DNA of 23,279 nt from Ruminococcaceae bacterium UBA5579 (GTDB lineage Bacteria > Bacillota > Clostridia > Oscillospirales > Ruminococcaceae), in contig DILZ01000015.1 in NCBI GenBank assembly GCA_002425305.1, forward strand, positions 1 through 23,279. The letters run 5' to 3'. Shown here in pieces: positions 15,192 to 23,218 of this stretch (position 1 is the stretch's first letter; each line of letters starts with the position of its first letter). The translations under genes were made by a program, and so were the position numbers. The notes below the pieces were generated by a model. The model searched no databases. It worked only from the letters and a program-made list of their open reading frames with translations, and was not told the origin of the DNA.

Positions 15192-15916
15192 CGAGATTGA
15201 TAGAAATAGCGTTATGCGATGATAATGTCGAGGACATTGAGATAATCAGAATGCTTGCCGAACAGTTCGCCTCCGAACACCCGGAGTTCCCGATACGGCT
15301 GAGCGCGTTCAATTCGGCGGAGGAGCTTTTGCGGTTTATTGAAAGCAACGGCGGCTTTGATCTGTATATACTCGACGTGCTGATGCCGGATATTACGGGT
15401 ATACATCTTGCGGAAATAATACGCCGTCGCGGCGAACGCGCGGAGATAGTGTTCCTGACCGTTTCGCGCGACTATGCGGTGGACGCTTTTTCGGTCAGCG
15501 CCTGCGGTTATGTGTTGAAGCCGGTGTGTAAAGGGAGCTTTGACGATGCGGTGCTGCGGGCAGTGCAAAAAAAAAACGAAACGCTTACGGTAAAAACAAA
15601 GGACGGTCTGCGCAGAATACCGCTGTACAATATCGTGATGATAGAGAGCTTCAATCACACGCGCGAGATTACGATGACGGACGACAGCGTATTGGAAACA
15701 TCCGCAACTCTGTCGGAGCTGTTCGAGCAGCTAAGCGGTTACGAAAACTTCTATATGCCGCACCGCGCGTATATAGCGAACCTCGATCATACCGTGGGCG
15801 TGATACGCTACGATATGCTTATGCTCGGCGACCGCCGCATACCGATACCGAAAAATCAATTTGTTACGGTACGGGATGTTGTTCAGAATTACTTTTTCAA
15901 GCGGAAAAATCTGTAA
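15188..15916 (+). CDS. LytTR-family response regulator (AgrA-like)
   Basis: Receiver domain with acidic pocket ALCDDN, phospho-acceptor Asp in LYILDVLMPD (residue 63 from this start), Thr in VFLTVSRDY and Lys in GYVLKP. From about residue 130 comes a LytTR DNA-binding domain (LRRIPLYNIVMIESFNHTREI, NFYMPHRAYIANLDHTVG, IPIPKNQF). It binds direct repeats upstream of target genes once phosphorylated by the kinase next door. GTG 15188 overlaps the kinase stop and has GGAG at 15176-15179. TTG 15197, behind AGAGGTG (15183-15189), would give the more typical MIEIALCDDN start. A ten-A run (15567-15576) lies in frame between the two domains (VQKKNETL), a potential slippage site. Confidence 0.93.
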   Translation: MTRLIEIALCDDNVEDIEIIRMLAEQFASEHPEFPIRLSAFNSAEELLRFIESNGGFDLYILDVLMPDITGIHLAEIIRRRGERAEIVFLTVSRDYAVDAFSVSACGYVLKPVCKGSFDDAVLRAVQKKNETLTVKTKDGLRRIPLYNIVMIESFNHTREITMTDDSVLETSATLSELFEQLSGYENFYMPHRAYIANLDHTVGVIRYDMLMLGDRRIPIPKNQFVTVRDVVQNYFFKRKNL

Positions 15917-16012
15917 ATCAGCCCTATCGAAAAGCTTTTGCGGCTTCATAAACGCGTTTTTGTAAACAAATTCGCTTTCGCGCAAAATAAGCGGCGTTTC
16001 ACGCAAAGGGCA

Positions 16013-16041
16013 TTGAATTTTTATGGATATAATATTAAAAT
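16013..16041 (+). promoter_or_regulatory. Candidate promoter of the surface-protein gene
   Basis: TTGAAT (16013-16018), 17 bases, TAAAAT (16036-16041), about 50 bases before the start codon. The gap 15917-16012 holds weak inverted repeats but no clear terminator, so read-through from the regulator gene is possible. Confidence 0.45.
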
Positions 16042-16093
16042 AATATAAAAATCGGAATAAATTTTGCCAAAATTTACATAAGGAGAAAATTAT

Positions 16094-19000
16094 ATGAAAA
16101 AGTTTTTCAAAAGGTTCTCTGCGGCGGTCTTGTCGCTGGCGGTCGCGCTGACGGCGGTCGTGTTTGACGTGCCGGGGAAGATAAGCGCGGCGGCGGCGAC
16201 GGAAGAAGCGGCGGAATCGCACAATTGCGAAGGCGATCACGATGGTTGGACTGAGTGGGCGGATAGCTTATTTCCTACTACATCGGGCAGATATTTTCTC
16301 ACCGCTGATATTGATTATGGAGTACGAACAATTGGAAGCGGCGTTGATATTACCATCTGCTTAAACGGGCATAAAATTTCAAAGACAGGTGGTAGTGTTA
16401 AACATATTATTACTATTGACGGCGGTTCTCTCACTCTTTGCGACTGCCAAGGCGGCGGCGTGTTGACCGGCGGCTATTTCGACGATTCACACGTTTTCGA
16501 ATTTGGCGCCGCAGTTTATGTCAAAGGAGGCGGAAGCTTCACTTTGAACGGCGGCACGATTTCAGGAAATAGATCTGTCCAAAAAGGCGGCGCGGTTGGG
16601 GTCAATAACGGAAGCTTCATTATGAACGGGGGCTCAATTTCGAACAACACGGCATCCGAAGACGGCGGCGGTGTATATTTGTACGGCGAAAAATCGAAAT
16701 TCATAATGAACGGCGGCACAATTTCGGGCAACAAATCAGATAATACTTCATATGGCGGAGGCGGCGCGGTTTATCTCAGCTCAAAGGCAAGCTTCACTAT
16801 GAACGGCGGTGAAATTTCGGACAATGGGGCATGTAAATGGGGCGGCGGCGTGTATATCTACGGCAGTGTTTTCACTATGAACGGCGGCGAAATTTCAAAT
16901 AACACTTCAGGCACCGGCAACAGCGGCTCTGGCGGCGGTGTATATGTACACCATAACGCTACATTTAATATGAACGGCGGCACGATTTCTGGCAACACAG
17001 CAGGCACCAGTTGGGATGGTAACGGCGGCGGTGTAAGTTTGAGCGTCGATACTTCAAAATTCACAATGAGCGGCGGCACGATTTCGGGTAACACAGCAAC
17101 CAAGAACGGCGGCGGCATATATAACGAAGGACAATTTATAATCAACGGAAAGGTTGAGATAAAGGATAATATTAACGACAACCGCGGTTCCACGTCCGCA
17201 AACAATGTCTATCTTGGGAACGAAAAAACGATAACCATAGGAGAAAACTTTTCAGCCGATTCCCCGATAGGTGTTACTACCTATACAACGCCCAAAAATT
17301 GTAAGAATGTTGTTGACGTGACATCATCGTGCAGCACCGATATAAGCAGCAGCTTTACGGCGGATTTAAGCGGGAAAATTATTGTTTTTGATGGTGAAAA
17401 GGTTCAGCTGACTGCCCCCCACAAAAATCCGCCAACACATACGGAAGGAAAAGATGCGGACTGCGAAGAGGGCGGCAATGTTGAGTATTGGCAATGTCCA
17501 ACATGCGAAAAAACATTCGAAGATGCGGCATATACGACCCCGATAACCGACCCGGTTATTGAGGCAACGGGGCACGATTGGGGCGAGTGGGAAATTACGA
17601 CACCTCCCACTATCAACACGGAGGGCGAAGCTAAGCACACTTGCAAAAATGACTCCGCCCACACCGAAACAGAAACTGTTCTTATGCTGACCGACACCGA
17701 CGTATGGGAAAAGACCGTAAACACAGACCCCACCATAGACGAGGTAGGCTCGTATACCTATATAAGCGATTACGGCACGGTGACAGTGGACGACGTTCCC
17801 AAGCTGACCGACGACCCGTGGAAAAAGACCGAAACCACAAAGCCGACCATTGACACAAACGGCGAGTACACCTATACAAGCGTTTACGGCACAGTAACGG
17901 CGGACGTTCCCAAGCTGACCGATCCCGTATGGACAAAAGATGATACGCAGCACGTTGACCCCACCGAGGAAAGCACCGGCAAGGACGTGTATACAAGCGA
18001 TTACGGCGAGGTTGAGGTCACGCTTGACAAGCTGCCGCACACTCACGTTTGGGGCGAGTGGACTATCACGACACCTCCCGCCGAAACCGAAACGGGCACA
18101 GCCGAACGCTCCTGCACAAAAGACAGCGAGCATAAAGATATAATAGAACTGCCCGCTTTAAGCGATACCACCGTATGGACAAAAGATGATATAAAACACG
18201 TTGATCCTACAGAGGAAAGCACCGGCAAGGACGTTTATACAAGTGAGTACGGCGAGGTTACAGTAACACTTCCTAAAGAGGAGCATACTCACACGCTCAC
18301 ATATGTTCCCGAAGTACCCGCGACAGAAACGACCGAGGGCGTCAAGGAGCATTGGCACTGCGAGGACTGCGGCAAGGATTTTGCCGATGAAAACGGCAAA
18401 AACGAAGAAACTTCCGATACTCTCATATTAGGCAAGATACAAACAGAGGTAAAATCGGGTGAAAACGCTCCGAAAGCGGAATTGACAACACCTAAAGATG
18501 AGCTTGTCAGCGCGGTTCTGACTCCGGAGGAACAAGCGGTCATCAATACCGGCGAGGACATCAGGATAATCCTGACGATCGAGGACGCGTCGGATAAAGC
18601 TCCCGCCGAGGATAAGACGGCGGTCGAGAGCGAGATAAGCAAGCTTACCGATTATACGCTGGGACAGTATATTGATGTAAATCTGCTGATAAAGATCGGA
18701 AACAAAGAACAGAAGAAGATCACCGAAACCAAAAAGCCGATCAAGGTTACGCTTGAGATACCCGCCGAACTTTTGGGAAGCGGAAACACATACTCGGTAA
18801 TCCGCGTTCACAACGGTGAAACAACGGTCCTGCCCGATCTGGACGATGACGAGAACACAGTAACTATCGAAACCGACAGATTTTCGACTTACGCGCTGGT
18901 GTACAGCGAAAATCGTACAACTCCGGCGGAAAGCGGCGGTTCTTCGGATAATAACACCACGTCGGAAAGCGATGATAATTCCTCGAGCAATGAAAACAGT

Positions 19001-19171
19001 ACCGATTCGGGGAACAACACCTCGTCGCCCGATGACAACAACTTCACGCCAAACGAGAGCGGCCCGACCGATAATAACGAAAACCCCTCAACGGGCGTCG
19101 CGGTATCGCTTGTTCCGTTTGCATTAGCGGTTACTTTCCTGGCGGTAGCGGTCAAGCGCAAAGAGAAATAA
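16094..19171 (+). CDS. Cell-wall-anchored beta-helix surface protein (NPSTG sorting signal)
   Basis: 1025 residues from ATG 16094, with AAGGAGA at 16080-16086. The signal peptide is MKKFFKRF plus a hydrophobic stretch ending near SAAAA (residues 1-35). Residues about 137-360 hold eight units of the pattern FTMNGGTISGNT...GGGVY, typical of right-handed parallel beta-helix adhesin-like proteins. Residues 440-770 hold Cys/His pairs (WQCPTCEKTF, HWHCEDCGKDF), two HxWGEW-ITTPP modules and two near-copies of VWTKDD..HVDPTEESTGKD. A Ser/Asn/Asp-rich wall-spanning linker precedes NPSTG at 997-1001, a hydrophobic segment and KRKEK. The sorting motif differs from LPxTG, as in many Clostridia. It sits downstream of the two-component pair, which may regulate it. 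The ligand is unknown. Confidence 0.88.
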   Translation: MKKFFKRFSAAVLSLAVALTAVVFDVPGKISAAAATEEAAESHNCEGDHDGWTEWADSLFPTTSGRYFLTADIDYGVRTIGSGVDITICLNGHKISKTGGSVKHIITIDGGSLTLCDCQGGGVLTGGYFDDSHVFEFGAAVYVKGGGSFTLNGGTISGNRSVQKGGAVGVNNGSFIMNGGSISNNTASEDGGGVYLYGEKSKFIMNGGTISGNKSDNTSYGGGGAVYLSSKASFTMNGGEISDNGACKWGGGVYIYGSVFTMNGGEISNNTSGTGNSGSGGGVYVHHNATFNMNGGTISGNTAGTSWDGNGGGVSLSVDTSKFTMSGGTISGNTATKNGGGIYNEGQFIINGKVEIKDNINDNRGSTSANNVYLGNEKTITIGENFSADSPIGVTTYTTPKNCKNVVDVTSSCSTDISSSFTADLSGKIIVFDGEKVQLTAPHKNPPTHTEGKDADCEEGGNVEYWQCPTCEKTFEDAAYTTPITDPVIEATGHDWGEWEITTPPTINTEGEAKHTCKNDSAHTETETVLMLTDTDVWEKTVNTDPTIDEVGSYTYISDYGTVTVDDVPKLTDDPWKKTETTKPTIDTNGEYTYTSVYGTVTADVPKLTDPVWTKDDTQHVDPTEESTGKDVYTSDYGEVEVTLDKLPHTHVWGEWTITTPPAETETGTAERSCTKDSEHKDIIELPALSDTTVWTKDDIKHVDPTEESTGKDVYTSEYGEVTVTLPKEEHTHTLTYVPEVPATETTEGVKEHWHCEDCGKDFADENGKNEETSDTLILGKIQTEVKSGENAPKAELTTPKDELVSAVLTPEEQAVINTGEDIRIILTIEDASDKAPAEDKTAVESEISKLTDYTLGQYIDVNLLIKIGNKEQKKITETKKPIKVTLEIPAELLGSGNTYSVIRVHNGETTVLPDLDDDENTVTIETDRFSTYALVYSENRTTPAESGGSSDNNTTSESDDNSSSNENSTDSGNNTSSPDDNNFTPNESGPTDNNENPSTGVAVSLVPFALAVTFLAVAVKRKEK
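16505..17171 (+). repeat. In-gene tandem repeats encoding beta-helix coils
   Basis: About eight diverged units of 66-96 bases are built on ATGAACGGCGGC followed by an ATTTC-containing segment and then GGCGGCGGTGTATAT. The spacing is uneven, showing insertion of extra residues between coils. They encode the MNGG-IS-N motif. Confidence 0.75.
17925..18013 (+). repeat. Near-identical 89-bp duplication (copy 1; copy 2 at 18171-18259)
   Basis: CCGTATGGACAAAAGATGAT begins both copies, 246 bases apart. Both encode VWTKDD..HVDPTEESTGKD followed by VYTS-YGEV. The differences are mostly silent. Confidence 0.75.
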
Positions 19172-19221
19172 CAAACTATCGCTATTATCTCCGCAGATAC
19201 CGGAAAAGAAAAGTTAAAAAC

Positions 19222-19269
19222 AATGGGTGCGTTTGCTTTGCGGCAAACGCACCTTAGTGTTGTCCCATT
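19222..19269. other. Double-stem hairpin after the surface-protein gene
   Basis: GGTGCGTTTGC (19226-19236) and GCAAACGCACC (19243-19253) pair perfectly. An outer AATGGG (19222-19227) can pair with CCCATT (19264-19269). There is no T-run. It may serve as a terminator or cruciform between the two oppositely regulated units. Confidence 0.5.
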
Positions 19270-19339
19270 CAAAAACGGCAAAGGACGCGCAGCTTTTTAT
19301 ACGCGAGCCGGGACCTCAGAAAAAATTTTCAAAACCCCC

Positions 19340-19368
19340 TTGACAAATATGGCAAAAGGGTGTATAAT
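19340..19368 (+). promoter_or_regulatory. Perfect consensus promoter of the metal-resistance operon
   Basis: TTGACA (19340-19345), 17 bases, TATAAT (19363-19368). It should be very strong unless repressed; the operator begins 9 bases after the -10 box and so covers the transcription start. Confidence 0.92.
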
Positions 19369-19377
19369 ATAATCAAA

Positions 19378-19399
19378 CATATGAACATTTGTTCATATG
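19378..19399. promoter_or_regulatory. ArsR/SmtB-type operator
   Basis: A perfect 22-bp palindrome: CATATGAAC (19378-19386), ATTT, GTTCATATG (19391-19399). Its core TGAACA-TT-TGTTCA is the known site of SmtB/CzrA/CadC-type metal repressors. It lies on the expected transcription start of the consensus promoter, so the encoded repressor should shut the operon until metal binds. Confidence 0.9.
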
Positions 19400-19420
19400 A
19401 AAATACGGGCAGGTGATATA

Positions 19421-19777
19421 ATGGTAAACGATATTCCGCATTGCGAGTATATTCACGCGCACCCCGATACGATCGAGAAGATAAAGGAGCTTATGCCGGA
19501 CGACGACAGACTTATTGATCTGGCGGAGCTTTTCAAGGTTTTCGGGGATTCCACAAGGATAAAGATATTAAGCGCGCTGTGCGGCGGCGAACTTTGCGTC
19601 TGCGATATATCGACGGCTGTCGGAATGACGAGCAGCGCGGTGTCGCACCAGCTGAAGATACTGAAAAACGCCGAGCTTGTGCGCTTTCGGCGGGAGGGAA
19701 AAACAGTATTTTACTCCCTTGCCGACGGTCACGTCAACACGATATTGGAACAGGGATTGGATCACATTAACGAATAG
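19421..19777 (+). CDS. ArsR/SmtB-family metal-sensing repressor
   Basis: 118 residues from ATG 19421 with AGGTGA at 19411-19416; ATG 19397 lies in the operator and has no RBS. Winged helix: LFKVFGDSTRIKILSAL, then the recognition region SSAVSHQLKILKNAELV and wing RREGKTVFYSL. Two metal sites are visible. The alpha-3N type has Cys59-x-Cys61 (ELCVCDI) with N-terminal His7, Cys8 and His12. The alpha-5 type has DGH followed ten residues later by HxxE (D-x-H-x10-H-x2-E), as in SmtB/CzrA. This predicts sensing of Zn, Cd or Pb and loss of operator binding on metal. It is the first gene of a five-gene operon and binds its own promoter by inference. Confidence 0.92.
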   Translation: MVNDIPHCEYIHAHPDTIEKIKELMPDDDRLIDLAELFKVFGDSTRIKILSALCGGELCVCDISTAVGMTSSAVSHQLKILKNAELVRFRREGKTVFYSLADGHVNTILEQGLDHINE

Positions 19778-19788
19778 GAGGAAAACGT

Positions 19789-20400
19789 ATGGATTTCTGG
19801 GACAGAACGGCGCGGCTTTACGATATTTTTGAGTCATTGTTGAACGGCAAGGTCTACCGCGAAATGGTGAGCATCACAAAGAACCTCGTGCCGCGCGGCG
19901 CGAAGGTTTTGGAGTGTGCGGGCGGCACGGGCGAGCTGTCGCTTGCGGCGGCGGAGAAAGCGGATTCGGTATTCTGCACGGATAACTCCGAAAAGATGCT
20001 GCGGGTCGCGGAGGAGAAGGCAAAAAAGCGCGGAATAGCAAATATCCGCTTCGGACGTCGGAATATATTCAAGCTCGACGCCGACGATGATACTTACGAC
20101 ATCATTATCGCGGGGAACGTCCTGCACCTGCTCGATGATCCCGAGTCTGCCGTTCGGGAGCTTTACCGCGTCACAAAGCACGGCGGGAGGATTCTGCTCC
20201 CGACGTTTGTTACACGCGCTTGCTCCGGGATAACAAGCGCAATGCTTGACGCGTACAAATTGCTCGGGTTCAACCCAAGCACCGAATATACTCCTCGCTC
20301 GTATGTCTTTATGCTCAAGGGCTGCAATCTCGGCGATGTCAAGGCTAAAGTGATAAAAGGAACAGTACCGTGCTGCTATGCGGTAATAACAAAAAACTGA
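19789..20400 (+). CDS. Class I SAM-dependent methyltransferase
   Basis: 203 residues, ATG 19789, with AGGAGG at 19776-19781. Rossmann motifs: AKVLECAGGTGELSLAAA (motif I, glycine-rich SAM loop), VFCTDNSEKML (acidic end of strand 2), YDIIIAGNVLHLLDDP (motif IV region), and HGGRILLPTFV. It resembles UbiE/methyltransferase-11 enzymes. It is the second gene of the metal operon, 11 bases after the repressor. It is rich in Cys (LECAGG, FCTDN, TRACSG, KGCNLG, VPCCYA) but lacks the arrangement I would expect of the arsenite methyltransferase ArsM. Its substrate is unknown; a metal-linked role is inferred only from the operon. Confidence 0.85.
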   Translation: MDFWDRTARLYDIFESLLNGKVYREMVSITKNLVPRGAKVLECAGGTGELSLAAAEKADSVFCTDNSEKMLRVAEEKAKKRGIANIRFGRRNIFKLDADDDTYDIIIAGNVLHLLDDPESAVRELYRVTKHGGRILLPTFVTRACSGITSAMLDAYKLLGFNPSTEYTPRSYVFMLKGCNLGDVKAKVIKGTVPCCYAVITKN

Positions 20401-20413
20401 AAGGAGCTTGATG

Positions 20414-20635
20414 ATGAAAAAGACATTCAAACTGACTGATCTGGACTGCGCAAACTGCGCGGCGAAAATGGAGGACGCGATAAAGAAGATAGACGGCGTG
20501 GAGAACGCTTCGGTGAGCTTTATGACGCAGAAGATGACTATTGAGGCAGATGACGCGCGTTTTGACGACGTCGTAAAGGAAGCGGTGAGGGTCTGCAAAA
20601 AGGTAGAGCCTGATTGCGAGATAGTTTTGAAGTAA
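20414..20635 (+). CDS. Free-standing HMA metal-binding protein (metallochaperone)
   Basis: 73 residues from ATG 20414, seven bases after AAGGAG (20401-20406); ATG 20411 is also possible. It is a single heavy-metal-associated domain with DLDCANCAAKMEDAIKKIDGV (the CxxC metal site, preceded by Asp) and the beta-alpha-beta-beta-alpha-beta pattern ending CEIVLK. The DCANC form is typical of Zn/Cd/Pb ATPase domains rather than copper ones. The ATPase at the operon end lacks such a domain, so this protein probably delivers metal to it, or is that domain encoded apart. Confidence 0.9.
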   Translation: MKKTFKLTDLDCANCAAKMEDAIKKIDGVENASVSFMTQKMTIEADDARFDDVVKEAVRVCKKVEPDCEIVLK

Positions 20636-20651
20636 CACGGGAGGTCAGCAT

Positions 20652-21314
20652 ATGAATAAAAGTATGTCTGAAAGAATACACACGGGAGACCTTTATTATC
20701 CGAATGATAAAACAATAAGGGCGGAGCAGCTTAAGTGTCTTGAAAAGCTCTATGACTATAATATGACGCGCCCCTCCGAGGAGCAAAAGCGAGAGGAGCT
20801 TCTGCGGGAAATGCTCGCGGAGGTCGGCGAGGGGTGCTGTATAGAGCCGCCTTTTCAGGCGAGCTGGGGCGGAAAGAACGTGCATTTTGGGAAAGCGGTT
20901 CGTGCCGGCTTTAACCTTACATTAATGGACGATACACACATATATGTCGGAGATAACACGGTGTTCGGCCCGAACGTCACGATCCTGACAGCGAGTTTGC
21001 CGATACTTGCCGAGTTGCGCGAAAAGTATCAATTCAACGCGCCCGTGCGGATAGGACAGAAATGCTGGATAGGCGCCGGCGCAATGATCCTCCCCGGAAT
21101 AACGATAGGCGACAATACGATTGTCGGCGCGGGAAGCCTCGTTACTAAAGATCTGCCTCCGAATGTAATAGCAGTCGGACGCCCGTGCAAGGTAATGCGG
21201 TGGATAGTTCAGCGCGACAGCGAGTTTTACTTTAAGGGAAAAAGGATAAACTGGATGGCGGTAGACGCGGACGAGATCAACAAAGAGCCGCAGTCATCCG
21301 AGGAGAATTTATGA
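20652..21314 (+). CDS. LacA/Maa-like hexapeptide acetyltransferase lacking the catalytic His
   Basis: 220 residues, ATG 20652, with GGGAGG at 20638-20643. N-terminal Mac domain (MSERIHTGDLYYPNDKTI...LEKLYDYNMTRP), then left-handed beta-helix hexapeptides (VRIGQKCWIGAGAMILPG, ITIGDNTIVGAGSLVTKD) and the end LPPNVIAVGRPCKVMRWI. Family members acetylate sugars from acetyl-CoA. In LacA the catalytic base is His115 in TGHPVHHEL. Here that stretch reads TASLPILAELR, with Leu116 at the His position and Leu119 near the second His. Either the enzyme is inactive or it uses another chemistry. Its last 4 bases overlap the ATPase start, so it is a true operon member, odd for a metal system. Confidence 0.85.
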   Translation: MNKSMSERIHTGDLYYPNDKTIRAEQLKCLEKLYDYNMTRPSEEQKREELLREMLAEVGEGCCIEPPFQASWGGKNVHFGKAVRAGFNLTLMDDTHIYVGDNTVFGPNVTILTASLPILAELREKYQFNAPVRIGQKCWIGAGAMILPGITIGDNTIVGAGSLVTKDLPPNVIAVGRPCKVMRWIVQRDSEFYFKGKRINWMAVDADEINKEPQSSEENL

Positions 21315-23218
21315 GCAAAAAGCAAAAGAAAACGCTTATTCGTATAATTACGGCGGCGGTCGTGTTTGCTGCCGGCATCGCGATGGGATTTGTGTTCCCC
21401 GAAAGCGAGGACGTGACAAGCCCGCTGATTTACGTCCGAACGGGCGCGCTGCTTGCGGCGTACCTCATCGCGGGCTTCGACGTTTTGTTAAAGGCGGTGC
21501 ACAATATAATGCACGGTCAGGTGTTCGACGAGAACTTCCTTATGATGATAGCCTCGATAGGCGCCGTCGTTATCGGAGAGTACAGCGAGGGCGCGGCGGT
21601 TATGATATTCTATCAGACAGGCGAGTTGTTTCAGTCGGTCGCGGTGGGAAAATCTCGAAAGTCTATCTCCGATATGATGGATATTAATCCCGAATTTGCA
21701 AATGTGGAGCGTAACGGCGAAACGATCGAGGTAGAGCCGGACGAGGTGAGTGTCGGCGAAACTGTGGTAATAAAGCCCGGCGAACGCGTTCCGCTTGACG
21801 GAGAGGTGATTTTCGGCGCAAGCGGACTGAATACGGCGGCGTTGACTGGCGAGAGCGCCCCGCGCGGGGTAACGGTCGGCGACGAGGTGATAAGCGGCTG
21901 CGTAAACACGGACGGTCTGCTGAAAATACGCGTTACAAAGCCGTATTCCGACAGCACGGTGGCGAAGATACTGGAGCTTGTCGAAAACTCCTCCGAAAGC
22001 AAGGCAAAAACGGAGAACTTCATCACGCGCTTTGCGAGAGTTTATACACCTATCGTGGTAATCGCAGCCGTACTGCTCGCCGTTCTGCCGTCGGTCATCA
22101 TCGGTCTTTCCAAAGGTGATTGGCAGTGGGGAACGTGGGTATACCGTGCCTTGACCTTCCTTGTTGTGAGCTGTCCGTGCGCGCTTGTCATATCAGTGCC
22201 GCTTTCGTATTTCGGCGGTATAGGCGGAGCGTCGCGCCACGGTATTATGATAAAGGGCGCAAACTATCTCGAGCAGCTTAACAAGGCAAAAACGTTCGTG
22301 TTCGACAAAACCGGAACGCTCACAACAGGCTCGTTCGCCGTGACGGAGAAGCACGCCGAGGGCATATCGGACAACGAGCTGCTTTCATACTGTGCGGCGG
22401 CAGAGCAGATATCCAATCACCCGATAGCGCGTTCGATTGTCGCGGCGGCAAAGTTGGCGGGGGATATCCCCAAAGCGGAAAACGCCCGCGAGACTGCAGG
22501 CTGCGGCGTGGAGGCGGTCGTGGACGGCAGGGAGATCGCCGTGGGAAACGCGCGGCTTATGGCTAAGGCGGGCGCTCGTGTCGACGAAACGGAAAAAGCG
22601 GGTACAGTGGTCTATTGCGCCGTTGACGGCGAATACTGCGGCTATGTTCTTGTGGCGGACGAGATAAAGGAGAACAGCAAGGCGGCGTTGTCCGGGCTGA
22701 AGGCTCTCGGTGCGGAAAAGACCGTTATGCTGACCGGCGACAGAAGTGTTACGGCGGACGCGGTCGCAAATTCCATCGGGCTGGACGAGGTGCGTTCGCA
22801 GCTGCTCCCCGACGGCAAGGTGACGGCTCTGGAGGAGATATACGCGGCAAAGCCCGCGAAAAGCACGCTTGTGTACGTCGGCGACGGTATGAACGACGCT
22901 CCGTCGCTTGCCCGCGCCGACGTCGGAATAGCTATGGGCGGTTTGGGTTCGGACGCGGCTATTGAGGCGGCGGATATCGTTCTGATGAATGACGATATCG
23001 CGAATTTGCCGCTTGCCGTGCGCACGGCGCGGAAAACTCACAGAATAGTAATGCAGAACATCGTGTTCGCACTTGGGGTAAAGGTCGCGGTGTTGGCGCT
23101 GGCGGCGTTTGGTATCGGGAATATGTGGCTGGCGGTGTTCGCGGATGTTGGAGTTTCCGTTATCGCGATACTCAACGCCATGCGCTGTATGCGCATTTCT
23201 CAAAAGAACCTCACCTGA
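21311..23218 (+). CDS. cadA: P1B-type ATPase exporting Zn2+/Cd2+/Pb2+
   Basis: 635 residues, ATG 21311 with AGGAG at 21301-21305, overlapping the previous stop (ATGA). Motifs in order: TGES in the actuator domain, membrane CPC (Cys288-Pro-Cys290, SCPCALVIS), phosphorylated DKTGT with Asp332, NHPIA in the nucleotide domain, MLTGD and GDGMNDAP. The last membrane pair has LAVFADVGVSVIAILNA, whose Asp is the Zn-type metal ligand of ZntA-like pumps. It pumps metal out of the cytoplasm using ATP. No N-terminal HMA domain is present; one is encoded separately three genes upstream. CadA/ZntA subgroup by motifs; the preferred metal is not determined. Confidence 0.93.
   Translation: MSKKQKKTLIRIITAAVVFAAGIAMGFVFPESEDVTSPLIYVRTGALLAAYLIAGFDVLLKAVHNIMHGQVFDENFLMMIASIGAVVIGEYSEGAAVMIFYQTGELFQSVAVGKSRKSISDMMDINPEFANVERNGETIEVEPDEVSVGETVVIKPGERVPLDGEVIFGASGLNTAALTGESAPRGVTVGDEVISGCVNTDGLLKIRVTKPYSDSTVAKILELVENSSESKAKTENFITRFARVYTPIVVIAAVLLAVLPSVIIGLSKGDWQWGTWVYRALTFLVVSCPCALVISVPLSYFGGIGGASRHGIMIKGANYLEQLNKAKTFVFDKTGTLTTGSFAVTEKHAEGISDNELLSYCAAAEQISNHPIARSIVAAAKLAGDIPKAENARETAGCGVEAVVDGREIAVGNARLMAKAGARVDETEKAGTVVYCAVDGEYCGYVLVADEIKENSKAALSGLKALGAEKTVMLTGDRSVTADAVANSIGLDEVRSQLLPDGKVTALEEIYAAKPAKSTLVYVGDGMNDAPSLARADVGIAMGGLGSDAAIEAADIVLMNDDIANLPLAVRTARKTHRIVMQNIVFALGVKVAVLALAAFGIGNMWLAVFADVGVSVIAILNAMRCMRISQKNLT

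Noticed and set aside
16505..17171. CRISPR-like spaced repeats
   Set aside because: The units are diverged, in frame, and encode beta-helix coils; spacing and sequence are not those of a CRISPR array and no cas gene is nearby.
19789..20400. Arsenite methyltransferase (arsM)
   Set aside because: An ArsR neighbour and several Cys suggest it, but the SAM motifs and Cys spacing look like the UbiE type, and the pump in the operon is Zn/Cd-type, not an arsenite carrier.
19834..20715. Long minus-strand open frame of 293 codons opposite the methyltransferase/HMA genes
   Set aside because: It is low-complexity for a real protein, lacks an RBS and spans well-supported plus-strand genes with clear motifs.
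22385..23203. Long minus-strand open frame opposite the ATPase gene
   Set aside because: It mirrors the codon bias of the P-type ATPase; the composition is Arg/His-rich and no domain is recognisable.
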